A stretch of 64,000 nucleotides of DNA from the NCBI RefSeq assembly GCF_028769735.1, contig NC_088171.1, positions 146,837,917 through 146,901,916 on the forward strand, written 5' to 3'. Positions 23,198-35,690 of this stretch are shown in pieces. The notes under the pieces are model-generated. The model was not told where the DNA came from. It saw only the letters and a program-made list of their open reading frames with translations, and ran no database searches. The translations under genes were made by a program, and so were the position numbers. How positions within the stretch are numbered: position 1 is the first letter of the stretch; the number at the start of each line of letters is the position of its first letter. This DNA comes from Zonotrichia leucophrys gambelii. Taxonomy: Eukaryota > Chordata > Aves > Passeriformes > Passerellidae.

Positions 23198-24551
23198 AAT
23201 AAATATTATTTATTATTAAGGAAAAGAGTGGCCCCATGCTTAAGTCCAGGTGGAGGCAGCAGGAGTTGCAGGTATGATATTCAGGTTTGCAGCTCTCCAG
23301 CAGCATTTTGTGCTGCTTTCCTTCATGCTTCCAGAACATGCTCTGCTCTGGCTCACCAGCTGCCACTTGCTGATAGGCTGAGGCTTTTTTGCATTATAAG
23401 GAGCTCAAAGCTGAGTGCCATGCTTTGAGATTTGTCATTGTATCTGTCTCAGACCTAACCCCACTAATAACACAGTCCGCAAGTGTGAGTTTTAAAAACT
23501 GAGGTAAATTAAGAAAGCTACATTTTAAGTGGATTTTTTGTTGTTTTATTCCCAGGGAGAGTCTGTTGAATTGAAGCATATTGCTTGCAGAGAAATCCTA
23601 CCAAAGCAGAATTACAGTATTGTTCACTTTTAAATTTCACAGCAAAGTAGCACTTAAGGCTTATTGCAGTGCATTAGATTTAAAACCAATTAAGTACAAT
23701 GCTAAATCAGTGTAAACCACATTTCTGAATTTATCTACAACATAATGAATAACATCTGCATCTGCAAAGAGAAGATTTACACTGAGCAGCAAAACAAAAT
23801 GTGTTGACAATTTGAGCAGTTTTCATTCCCCTATGTCATGTATCTTCATTATTTGGTAAATCTTCACTACAATCCTTTCGTGTTAGAGCAGTAGAAGGGG
23901 AGAACATCCAAATGGCAATACATTGAGGTAGAATCTTCCTCAGTTCATTTCCTCTTCTCAGCAAAGGTACATCTTATTTGCCTCAGGAGCTTTTCCAATT
24001 TGAAATCTATTCAGGATTTGACAAGGATCACCATTCTTCAGGTGTGTTGGAAGACCAAGGATTGTCCTCTGACCTTCAACGGACATTTGTAGAACTGCCC
24101 TCTCCAGAAAACAGGATTTCAGTAAAGCCAGCCCACTCCATTCCCCTCCCTGGGCGATAACTGGCAGAACATACAAAAAGGAAACGAAAATTCTCCAATG
24201 CTCTTTAAGGGACCAAATATCTTCCACAGAAATGAGCTTTACTGCTAAGTCTGCCTGAAATTTCCTGTGTGACCTTTGACAAATAGCTTATATACTGCTC
24301 TGGACACAGTTTGCACAAATCTGTTTTGCAGGCTTGACTGTTAAAACTTGCCTTCTTCTTATTCTCCACTTTTAAAAGGAAGTAGGAATATTGGTCTATT
24401 TTACCTTCTTGGCTTGTAATGTTTTTACCTCGATGTATCTCCTTCTTATTGCAGACATATAGCAGTTGAATCAAAGCAGGGAAGTTTGGTCTGGATTTCT
24501 TAGCCCTGTGATGCAGGAGATATTATTTCATGTTTTTGACTTTTTTATTAA
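23198..24551. other. Intergenic DNA without genes
   Basis: Unique sequence. Several 60-101 codon frames on both strands overlap one another and show no domain. No further repeat recognised. Confidence 0.55.
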
Positions 24552-25022
24552 TGTTCTGATGCCTAAAGAGCTACCTGGAACAGAGGCTAGACAGAGTTAT
24601 AGGAATAAAGTAGGTATTTATTAAAAGGCTTTCAAAGGATACACCTTGGGCAGTACAAGAGCCCAGCCAAGACTACACCCAAGAGGAACCCGAGATAGAC
24701 ACAAGTTGGATGTATGGCCACAAGTTTTCACATTTTTATAAGTTTTGGTCCATTTATATATTGGGATCAATTGTCCAATTGCAGCCTCAGGTTACAAAGT
24801 CCCACCCTCCCAGTTTGCTCTCCTCAATTTGCTGTTGTTTGTACTTTTTGGGTCTGAAGCTGCAATAGTGTCCTTGGTTCTTGAGCTGGTAAAGGATTGT
24901 TTTATCTAATGAAACTGTGAAGAGAACTTGCTAACACTTTACATGAAGTTCAGAGTAACACACTAAGGCAGTACAGAATCTGAAAAATATGAAAGCTTAA
25001 ACATAACGCATCAGTCCTGACA
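24552..25022 (-). mobile_element. Endogenous retrovirus LTR, minus strand
   Basis: About 470 bp that I recognise as a songbird-type LTR in minus orientation. On the minus strand a polyadenylation signal (AATAAA, complement near 24618) is followed by a segment ending near GCTCTTTAGGCAT. Plus-strand landmarks are GAGCTACCTGGAACAGAGGC, GGATACACCTTGGGCAGTAC and ATTGTCCAATTGCAGCCTCA. The outer ends read TGTTCTGATGC and GCATCAGTCCTGACA, an imperfect inverted pair, which I used to set the limits. I could not find a matching target duplication, so the ends are approximate. No viral gene is attached, so it is a solo or partial LTR. Confidence 0.6.
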
Positions 25023-28000
25023 ATCCCACTGTTTGTTGGTAGTGGACATATTGTAATACACAGCAAACCAGCAAGAGCTCCCACTGCTGCTGCACTTCAG
25101 CTTTCTGCAACATGTTGCTTTGGGTAAAAGAGCAATTTTTCTGCCTTTTAATTTTTAGTGTCTTTAATTTTAGAGAACATAAGAGAGCTGTTTTTATTTG
25201 TGAGAGCTTTGGTGAGAGAGAACTGTTGTCCACAGTGAGGTTACTAGAAAGAAAGTACTCATAAGGCTGTACTTTGAGGATTAGCCTTTTGTGTTCATAA
25301 AGCTGAGTCCCAATCTCAAAGAGGATTTTTGTTAATAGTGCCCTTATTTCTTTTCCAAATTGAATCCTGCTCCCTTTGTTATGGGACTGTAAATCCTCTC
25401 ATGCTTCTCAAAAATACAGTTCTCGCTGGTGATAATTAAGCTGCATGAAGATTGACAAAAATTGATGTGGAATTATATTGTCAAGCTGGAGTCCTTCATC
25501 CATGATACTTTTACACCTGGAATTTCTAATCTTCAGGGCTTGGATGTTGCTCAGACTTCACAGTGGGAGTTTGTGTTTTCTTGGCATGAAACAGAAGATG
25601 TAATGTCAACAGAGCCTTCATTTAGTAGTCTATTCCTCCTGGATTGTGTCTTGTACTGAAAATACATAACCTAATAAAAACAATTATTATGGCACACCTG
25701 AAACATCAGGGGGTTTCCAAATGTGTAGGGTAAGGGGCAGCATGGTGAGGGGGGGTTGGGGTGGAGGGGAAGATTAACAAAACTGCAAAGCCAAACAATG
25801 CAAGCAGCAGAAATGGAATTTAAACCCCCCCATAAGAGAGTGTGTTACCTAGAGCCTGGCAATGGTGCTAGTGCTGCAAGAAATGTTCTGTTCTACCTTT
25901 GAGTGATGGGAGATGGGGCTTTCAGCATTAATCTACAATACCCAGCACAGCACTGGACAGACACCCCTATGTTGTCTACAAAAACCATTTCTGATCACTT
26001 TGGGTGCCCACAGAGGGAATGGCTCTGCAGCTTCCAGAGCTGCAGCTGCTATTTCTGCCCCATGCCATGTTGTGCTACTCAAATGTAACAGGATATTCAC
26101 TTATCCATCTGATACTGAATGGAATAGCCCAGCCTCCCTAAACCAAACCAATATGGACCAGCCATGAACCAGCCTAAGAGAAGAAAACTCAACCCATACC
26201 AGTATAACCTTTGTTCTTGTTCTCACATATCTCAGCAGCTTGCTGATATTATGGAATTTATCCTGCAGAATATGAGGGAGTTTAACTCAATTTCACTAGT
26301 GAAAAAAAATGAGACAAGGTTTCAGAATAAATGCTAACACTTTTGTCTATGTTGAAGTAACATTCTTACAAAAAATCAACCTAATATTTTCCTTTGCTGG
26401 AAAATCTGTCATGGCTGAAATGTGAACATTAGTAACCTTAATCTCAATGTTTAGACCGATTTATGCCAGAGTACACAAAATACCTGCCTGAGACCACTGG
26501 ATTTGATAACGGTCCTCAAGGGTACCTGTGTTCTCCTGGAACTGAAGCAAGGTGTCAGGAATATATTTCATAGCATCTAAAATGGCACTGAATGCCGTAA
26601 TTTGGCAAACAGTTTCTGTCTGTGGTTTTCTAATTGAGAAACCTCCCTGAGGAAGAAAACTAGGAAAATTATACTCAACAAGCTAAGCAACAAAATTTAT
26701 AAATGAAACTCACAAGACATTTTTCTCACATGACTCTGCCATGGGAGGAAAAGCAGCCTCCCTTTTGAAGGTGCCGCCTCAAGTGTTAACCCTGCTATTG
26801 TGGTTTGTGAAATTTGTTTGCAAAATTCACAAGGGCTTTCATGAAAAGCCTTATACCTTGTTCTTCTCCTCTGCAAATGGGCCGCCAGGCCATTGGCCAA
26901 AAAAAGCTCTTTTTTCCTGTACGCAGAAGGGTCCCCTGAGGCCTGTGAACAGGCTTGGGTCTCTCTGCTAATCCATTTTAAGTTTTATTGATTCTTCCTT
27001 AGGTTTGAATGGGGACCAGGAATTTACTTTTTCTAGTGACTTTTCTTGAATTACATTGTGTTTTATACCTCTGGGGCTTAAGAATTGCTTCATTTACCAA
27101 TATCAGGTAATTGCTACTGCAGCAATTTGGTACCATAGAAATGAGCAGCTGGAAGGTATTGATGTCTTGATAAAAGGTTGTTATTTGTGTTAATTTTCCC
27201 TCCCTCATTTTCATTTTTGGCCAGCCAAACTTGGTATCATTTGCCATTGTTAATGATTATGTTATGTTACCTGAAGCTGTTACAAAAGTCCATGCCAAGT
27301 GCATCCCAATGAATTGAGGAGTAATGTAGTTTTAATTTTAACTCCAATTATTTCCAGGAAGATTAATTGTTGGGGGCAAATCCTTGCATGGGGCCAAAAG
27401 GGAGTTATAAATCATTCAGTTAGATTATCAGATAATTTTCAAGCTCCTGTGGGTTTCAGAGAATGGACAAGAATAGCTTAAACCTGTCTCTTTCACAAAG
27501 AACTAGTAGCTTTTGATAAATTGGAATCTGTCTTTTTCCTCTCTCCAGTGATCTCTCTGGATGTGGGTGAAATGTCCACTAGCGCTAATTTAATTGCAAG
27601 TGGAACCCTCTGCTGCCTGCAAGTAATTCACATTTTTCAGAAGCAGATAATGGCAATAGCAAAAGTGTCTCCTTGCTATCAGGTCATTTTATTTTTAAGT
27701 CAATGACAATGGAACTATTATGTACCAGCTGATGAGAGCTTAATTTGTTTAAGTATAGAAGAGGATTTATTAGCAGTAATATGTTAGTATTACTGTGGCC
27801 CTCTACTCATAGCTCTTACATATGCATTAGACAATTTCACCTAATCTAAGAAAATGTAAACTAATCTAGCTGGATGCATAAGTATGGACCTCATTTTCCC
27901 TTCATGGAGACAAGAGATAATTAGAAGACACTTACCAGACCTAAAGCAGAGTAACTTAGCAGAGAATCTGATCTCATATCTTTTGTGTAATCTGAATATT

Positions 28001-28527
28001 TCATTATATGATCATGATTCCAAGCATAATTTGGGTCATGAAAAATGACTAATTGCATCCATGAAATTGAGCTCTCCCCCTATAGCAAGGCATGCATCTG
28101 TATCAGCTGCTAGACAGCAGCACTGCAGAGCATCTGTGCCTCAGCCCCTCTCTGCTACTGCACAAAGGACTCATTTTCCCTCACCTGAATGGATATGAAC
28201 TAGAAAGAACCCAGAAAAACCTAGAAAAGTCAGGCTGGGGCTGTGGCCAGTCCCTTCCAGGTGTTCTAGGCTGCTCTTCCCTCCTCCCTGTCCCTCTGTC
28301 CCAGGATGAGCTTTTCCCTGGGCTGCAGTCCAGGGAGAACTTGCTCCAGGTGGGACCAGGCTGCGTCCACCATTTGGAACAGGTTGAAAAGGCTTTTGCA
28401 GCGGTGAAAACCTGTTGTCTCTTCTTGTTCACGCAAGGGGTATTTTGAAAGTTTGGCTTGTTTTTTATCCTCTGTCTAAAATTTTATGTCTGGGGCTAGA
28501 GTTCCTCTAACCTTTCCTGAGAGATTC
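25023..28527. other. Intergenic DNA, possible conserved non-coding block
   Basis: Unique sequence. A G-rich patch lies at about 25741-25770. The segment 27080-27700 is rich in homeodomain-like TAATT sites and contains a CAAGTGG (NKX2-like) site at 27597-27603 and another CAAGTAATT near 27620. It resembles a developmental enhancer, but this is only a visual impression. The C+G-richer 28240-28430 patch has opposing 118- and 83-codon frames with no domain. Confidence 0.45.
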
Positions 28528-28658
28528 TTTTTTTTGGTTTGGTGGGTTGGTTTTTGGGTTTTGGTTTTGTTTGGGTTTTTGGGGGGGTTTTGGGTTTTGT
28601 GGTTTTTGTTTTGTTTTGTTTGTGGTGTGGTTTGGTTTGGTTTGGTTTGTTTTTTTTT
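28528..28658 (+). repeat. G/T-rich low-complexity tract with G-quadruplex potential
   Basis: About 130 bases made almost only of G and T, with irregular GGTTT, GGGTTTT and TTTTG units and no A until the end. GGG runs occur at 28544, 28556, 28573, 28581-28587 and 28592. The part 28573-28594 satisfies a four-tract quadruplex pattern on the plus strand. The lysine/proline/threonine-rich minus frames across it are low-complexity translations, not genes. Confidence 0.9.
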
Positions 28659-31600
28659 AAAGTATGCAGGATAAGTGGGAAAATGGAGATGTGTGAGCAC
28701 AGAAAGATTTGAAAGGAAATTCTGGGCAGGTGAACAGTTCTAAATGTCACAGAAGTACTGAAAAAAAGGTACAAAGTACTACAGAAGGGAGAGGATCCAT
28801 GAGCTTTGACAATTTATGTCACCTGGATCTTGCTAAGTTTCTCTTGTTTGAAACTTCATGGACTTTTGTAGGAGAAAAAGTTTGACACAATATTGTGAAA
28901 CTCATGGTCTATTTTGATTTCAGTCCTCAATTAAGAAATTCTGAGAAGTTATAGCAATCACTAAAGCATATATATGCATTTATATAGCCATAATAAACTG
29001 ATCTTATGCAACAGTACATAAACATACACTTTTCTTTATGAGCATTTTATTCTATGCTTTTCACCTCAAAACCAAGATTTGTTTCAGGTGTTGAAAACCT
29101 GGTTCTGTTGGAACCTTTTATTGTTGAAAATGAGCCCTAGAGAGGCTACTGAGAAATTCCTGTGGCTGTTTTGTCTCTCAACCACAGATGGCTGCTGCAG
29201 AATTGGCGGCCACTTTGTGATATAATTTGCTGTACACCAAAGGTGCTGAATTTACATTTATTCTTGGAAAAATGAGATGAGAATCTTTATCCAAATCCTC
29301 TTGTCAACCAATATTTTAGCCTTTTCAAAGATGCTTTTGAAGTTACATTGTCGTGTCTATTCAGTAAATAAAAGAGAAATTCTTTATTCTGTGTTGTCAT
29401 TTCTGTCTTTCACACAAAAGTAATTTAAAAAAAAAGGAATGAAAACAAGTAGTGTCTTGCCAGGCTGCATTCTTAATCCTTTTTTTGGTCATACAATGGA
29501 TTTTAAAGAAAAACATACTTATTCTGATGGAAAAAAAGAAAAAAGTTACTGAGTTATTTTTCTAGGTTTTCAAACTTTTGAATACTTTTGAATATCAGAA
29601 CATTTACAAGATGTATAAAAATCCATAAAATCAGTTATTTCCATAGACATTATGAATTTGAAAAGTAAATTGTATGATGCAGCGTAGTAAGGTTTTAGTT
29701 TTCAGTTTTATTTAAAAGGTTCAAGTGAGAAAGCAATACAGTTTAGTACAACATGGGTCTAATGATTTATTTTCAGAGGACAATTTGTTTGCCAGTTAAG
29801 CAAACAAGTGGATCTAAATAAAGAGTTCTCTCTCCTCCAAATCATCATGATAATGATTTAAATCATCTCCATTTAAATGTGTTCTCAGTTATAGATGAGT
29901 ATGGATGAATAACTACATGAAAATCCCAATATTATACTTTTTATGGGAAGGCCAATATTCCATATTCATTTGAGAGCCAGCTTTTCTTGTTCTTTTTGCC
30001 TTTGCCAATGATTTCCTTATTCTGTCATGTTATCTTTGAACTATCCAATTTCCAGTAGAGTGAGTAAAATTTGTACCTTTTAGAAATAAAATTAACAACA
30101 AAATCATTATTTAAGAGTAGTCAAATAGACTTTTTTGGAAGCTGGGCCTCATATTCACACTAAAGTCTTTGACTGAGGTGTCCTTTGCATTTAATCATTA
30201 TTATTTATTTAAGTCCTTAAATATTAAGCATTTTGGACATGAATATGTGGATGTGTGACTTCTACTTTTGCCCACAGTCACCAAGCACAGGTCTCCCTTC
30301 TTTTTGAATGGAATCAAATGACAATAAATTTTAGAATATAATGTATCTTTTGTCTACAATGAGGCATTACAGACCAGTTCAAACAAGTCCATGGGCAGCA
30401 AAGGCAATTTTTTTTGGAGAATTTCAAAGCTTATAATTGTTGAGGGACATGTTAGAAAAAAAAATGCTTTGCATATAGCTCCCTTTTCTTAAAGCAGACT
30501 GGCCAGAGAAAAATAATAGTTCTGATACACAAAGTATGATACACTTCCCTGAGTGATGGTGACAGTTGGTAGCTCTTTGGGAAAGCCTATGACCTCCAAA
30601 TCCAAGTTCAATTTCTTTTTCTTTTAATATGGTAATATAAACTCCAGGCTAATCATAATTTCTCAAACTTCATTTTTTCTTTCCTTTGCTTCCCAATTCT
30701 AAACCACACCTAGCCACCTAAAATACAACCACCACAACAACAAAAAAGTCTTAAATTGACTTATTTTAGTTATAAAAGTCTGTGGATCATTTTTTGCACT
30801 GCATTCATTCACATTCACATTTTTTAGATATTAAATAAGAAAAAGGGATCTGAGCTGTTAGTACTTGATGTGGGCTTTTTCTTTCTTTATGTATATATGT
30901 GTTCACATATATATGTGGACCACTCTTTGCTGTCAGGGCTCCATGAATAAAACCATGTCTGAATTGAAGAAGTTGTAACCCTTGAGATCTCCCATCGTGA
31001 ATATTGCTCTGAATTGCTGCAATGAAACATGCTGCCTAAAGATGTGAATTTGTTTTTAAATGTCTATTCTATTCTAAAGAGCACTGAAATAGGTAAAAAT
31101 AAATCAGCTTAAGGGTTTCATTCAGGTTCTTTGGATGTCTCAATGCAGATGACAGATGTGTCACAGCTGACAAAAAAGCTTGGCCTGAATTCTTGAATTC
31201 TGATTTTGTGTGTTATGCATTGTGTCAGTTGGACACTATTAGTTTTGTCTTAACTCCAGCATTCATTTTTTGCCTTTTTTTGTCTTTCCTGGGCTGTTTC
31301 AGGGTCAGTCTTGGGTCAAGGTTGGTATTTTTTCCCCAGAATGAGTCGCAAATAAGTGCAACTGGGAGAAATTTTATTGCTTCCTCTTGGTGAAATGCAT
31401 TCTGCAAATCCCAGTGTGACACAGTGCATGGGGGTAGAATAAAAAATTCAGAGCTCTCTGCTTGGGATAGGATTCTTTGTCTTGATTTATATATTCATAA
31501 TCCTCTTTGGAACTGGGTGAAGTGTGGCATATGTCTAATAGAGGAAGATAGAATATGAAAGCTTTTTAAAGGGATTAAAATGATGCACTAAAATGCCAGG

Positions 31601-34204
31601 AATTGCCACCAGCATAACTCATATTTGCAAGCATTAGAATTTCACACTCAAGTTCATATTTCCTTGTGGGTGAAGGGAGTCATCCCTGATCCTGCTCAGG
31701 AAGCTCTTATGCATGTTTAGGACATCACTGAGTCATGATAGGACAGAAATGATTCAGAAGCAATATTGTGTGAGCCAATTGGAAAGTCCAGATTTCAAAA
31801 GCACTGAGCCTCTGTATGAATATTTTTGGCCAATAAAAAGAGCATCTTTGTTTGAGTACTTCTGCTTCATTAGTGTTAACATGCATTTGCTCCAAGTCAT
31901 GTCAGTGTTTGTAATCATTTTAACCTGGTACAAATGAGGTGTACATCAAGGTGAGAGTTAAATATGGGAAGGATGCATGATTTTCTTTTGAAAATATACT
32001 GCTTAGATCTTTCTTCCTGAGAGGCTTTAAATACTTAAGTAATGATGTTTACATAATTTTCTTTGGAAAACAAACACATGAACAGAGCAGACTTTTAATC
32101 TTCCCCCCCTGCCTCCCCCCCATACACTGCTCTTGATCCTGAATGAAATAATTCTGCTTTCTCATTAGTAAGATGATACTTTTAAGCTATCCTCTTACCA
32201 ATGCTTCTTAGTCTTCATTTATCCTCTTTATGAACATTTAATCCTAAGTTTAAAATAACAACAAACCGTGAAATTAATGGACATCATAGAAAACCTGTGC
32301 TTTTCCAAAATCCATCTATTTTGCATGATAGACTGTGTCATAGGTCCTATGATTTGAAGCAGGCAAATTCAAATTGTTTTGCCTCTGGCTTCAATTTCAT
32401 TTTTTTCAGTTCATTTCCATTCCATAAATCTCCTACTGCTTTAATTATTTGTTTGCTTCCTAAATTCTGGTTTGTTTGGTTTGTCCATTATCTTTTTTTC
32501 CTTTTTTCTTCTTAGAGGATAAAAGACAAAGTATGGAGACAAGAGGAAGCAGGATGCAATGTGAAGATTCCTTTTCAGTACAATTTAGATCTTTAGACAG
32601 CTCCTAGTTACCAGCAAGAGCAAAATGTGTTAATGAGCATTCCATGTGTAGACTGGGAGGTTTAAACTGATTTAAAAATAGCTAATAGAGACTAGACCCA
32701 AACAGAGCATTTGGATTTGATTCATTGGAATGGGCAGAAAGAGTCCATTATCATATATTCATATATGCCAAAAGCAAAATTGGGCAGGTTGTTTTGTGGG
32801 CAATTTCTCTGTGGAAGTTGTCTGCTGGCTTGTCTCACCAAGTAGGAACAACATTTTTTTTTCTTTCTGGTCTGTGCTGTTCTAATCTCACCATGCACCT
32901 AAGATCAGTGATGGAATTTGAAGTCTAGCCTGTTCATGAAGATTAATTAGAAAAAGGGACAAATTCAACCTTGAGGTTTGTCCAGATCTTCAAAATATAA
33001 GAGACTTCCAGGCTGTGACTTAAAAATTAGCTGTACCCTATTAGTCTCGGAGATGTGGTTAATCAGCTTTATTAATTCCATTATTTCTTCACTGATTCAA
33101 GAAAAAAACACAGTTGACCAAACTTTCATGACTGCTTTGTGTTGTGGATGTGTGTGTGGCACAGAGAGAAATGCAAAGCAACGGAGTTACCTCAGGGAGC
33201 GGGGAGCAACCTAGATGTGATTCTCATGTAAAGAATCCTGGAGTAATTTTTTGGCCTTCAGCTGTGGCACCAGAAGGGTACAGTCTTCCTTGAGCCTTTC
33301 CCAGTGTCCTGCAGCTGTCTTTAAAAGCCACTGAGTTTAGTCCAGTGGATTGATCTTAGTAGTGTCCAAGGTCTATTTAGAAACTGGAAGTCAGGCCAGT
33401 AAATCTCACCCTGAGTTCTACACCACGCTCACATTCAGATACATTGAAAGCTAAAATCGCAGCACGGAAAATACATATTTATTCCTTTTACTTCAGAAAG
33501 TGACTTTGAACTGTGAATGTTTCAGGAGGCACAGGGAATATTTCTTTCCTCTGAAGGGTCCTGACCCCCAAGGAGACACTAACTTTGATCCTCATTCATG
33601 GAGAAAGCTTCCAAGGCTCCAAGATAGACTAGAATCCAGAAAAGTGTGAAATAGATTATAGAGAGTAGTGTAGTATGTCACTTGAGTGAGAAATTTAGGT
33701 TTTGAGATTTTTTAGTATGTTGTAGATGAGAACAGGATGGAGGGCATAGAATATTGTCCCAAGCTCCTTCTTCTTTCTTCTTCCTTCTTCTTCATGGGTT
33801 TGGGTGATTTTCTGTAATTAGATTAAAAAGTCCACATTGCAGGCTTCGAGAGATCAGTTGTTGAGTTAAAAGAGAAAATAATCTAGATATATTTTTTTCA
33901 ATTAGATAGTTTAATATTAAAAAACCTTGAAACAAGAAATTGTTTGCCAATTTTGCAGTGCTTTTCCAGCGTACTGAACCTAGTGTAGACAGCGTGCAAA
34001 ACTTTTAATGAGATAATAATAAACAAAAAGCTAAAGACCAAAAGGTCCTGTACTTCTCCTTCTCCTGACACAAAACCACTCCAAGAAAGTTTCCCCTGAC
34101 AAGAGAACCCCCAAAGAGCCCAAGATAAAGCCCAGAAATCAAGAAACTAATAAGCAGCTTTTACATTGTGTGAAACACAAACCAGCAGAATGTCTGAATG
34201 CCCT
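28659..34204. other. Intergenic DNA without genes
   Basis: Long unique A+T-rich stretch. No CR1, LTR or coding signal recognised. Small features: ATATATGTG/CACATATAT inverted repeat at about 30893-30913, C runs at 32104-32121, and a TTC-rich pyrimidine stretch at about 33766-33793. Confidence 0.55.
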
Positions 34205-34700
34205 GGGGTCCCCAGCACCTTCCCATGGAGGACATGGACCTGTTGGAGTGAATCCAGAGGGGGACCATGGAGACAGTCAGGGAGAGAGAACAACTCCTTT
34301 GAGGAAAGGCTAAGAGAATTGGGATTGTTCAGCTAGAAAGAGAAGACTTTGGCGTAACGAAGTCGTGGCATTTCAGTAGCTAAAGGAGCCTACAAGAAAG
34401 ATGGGGAGAGGCTACAAGGAAAAGGGAGAATGGCTTCAAACTGAGAGAAGACAGGTATAGTTATGATAGTAGGATGAAATCCTTTATTCTCAGGGAAATA
34501 AGTCACTGGAATAAATTTCCCGGGGAAGTTGTGGATCCCACCCCTGGCATTGTTCAAGACCAGGTTGGTTGGGGCTCTGAGCAGCTTTGTCTAGTGGAAC
34601 ATGTTCCTGTACACAGCAGGGGAGTTTCAACTAATGAGATATTTAAGGTCCTTTTCAATCCAAGGAAACCATTGCCTGATTCTATTATTCTGATTCTATA
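34205..34700 (+). mobile_element. CR1 LINE 3' region, about 500 bp
   Basis: Plus-strand CR1 covering the end of the reverse-transcriptase frame and the 3' end. Landmarks are GACCTGTTGGAGTGAATCCA, AGGAAAGGCTAAGAGAATTG with GGGATTGTTCAG, AATGGCTTCAAACTGAGAGA, TTCCCGGGGAAGTTGTGGAT, GGTTGGGGCTCTGAGCAGC and ATATTTAAGGTCCTTTTCAA, ending in TTCTATTATTCTGATTCTA. It carries many indels and no frame survives. Confidence 0.9.
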
Positions 34701-34927
34701 TGGGAATAAGAACTATTAGAACCAAAAAATACTTTCATGAGAAATACTTCTTAGCTTTTGGGAAAAGTTTCCAGGATCTTCATTTATAGTTTTAAATTCC
34801 TTAACAAAAAAATGCGTGGAAAAAATAAGCCAAATTATCCAAGCTATAATAAATACCCACATGTTGCTTGAAGACAAAAGGGAAAAAGGATTAAGAAGAA
34901 GTGAAAATTACTGAGCTTTTTTTCATC

Positions 34928-34962
34928 CAAACAAACAAACAAACAAACAAACAATAAATAAA
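34928..34962. repeat. (AAAC)n / (AAAT)n microsatellite
   Basis: Six AAAC units grade into AATA units. The antisense frames rich in C, L, F and V across it come from the repeat. Confidence 0.9.
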
Positions 34963-35284
34963 TACTCTGCTTTAAACAACATCTGTATTGGTAGTTCTTC
35001 TTGAAAACTAAAACATTCAGCTTTAGGGATAGCATATGGATTTGTAACTGGAAATTCATAGCAAGCACATGACCTTTTTGTATCTATTGTGTTTGATGTT
35101 TTTATCATCCTTAAACATAGTTCATAGAGGCAACACAACAGGAGATTTCTGTGGAATCTCTAAGAGTATTTGTCAAGGAACTTAAATAATATCTATTATC
35201 GTTTGAATTTTAGCTCATGAATTTCAAACTTAAATAACCTTATTCTAGGAAGTATTTTGCTTGCTTATTTTAGTTATAAAAATA

Positions 35285-35690
35285 AGCCTAGGAAGGAACT
35301 CAACACTTTGTCAAATTCCTACTTCTTCCCTAGGGCAGGATGAACATTATGAGTGCTATTCCTGACAGATGTTGTCTAACTTGTTCTTTGAGATGTGTAA
35401 GGAGAACTCCACAATAACCTCAGGGAGTTTGCTTCAGCATTTTATACTTCCTCTTAAAAGCTTTCCCCATGTATATTCCTGAATCACTCCTTCTTCAATT
35501 TAGCCTCAGATTTTTTATTTGCCATAGGCACATAAACAAGAATTTTTCTTCCTTCTGTAGCAGCAGACATTTTGAGAGTGCATACAGAGCCTCTATCCAG
35601 TCTTCTTTCCCTTAAGTTGAACAGCTCCAGCTATTTCAGTCTTTCCTTTTTTGAGAATGATTAATAGTCCTTTGCTCCCTCAAACTAATT
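35285..35690 (-). mobile_element. Ancient CR1 LINE 3' region
   Basis: Strongly diverged minus-strand CR1. The plus strand retains blocks in family order: CTGACAGATGTTGTCTAACT, CTCCACAATAACCTCAGGGA with TTGCTTCAGCATTTTATAC, AAAAGCTTTCCCCATG, GAGCCTCTATCCAGTCTTC, AAGTTGAACAGCTCCAGCT and TTTCAGTCTTTCCTTTTTT. This spacing fits an old CR1 type shared among birds and reptiles rather than the younger avian CR1 seen elsewhere in the window. Confidence 0.65.

Noticed and set aside
28476..28774. Lysine/threonine/proline-rich small proteins
   Set aside because: Translations of the G/T-rich tract.
34928..34962. CRISPR-like short regular repeats
   Set aside because: A simple AAAC microsatellite with no spacers, and the window is vertebrate DNA.
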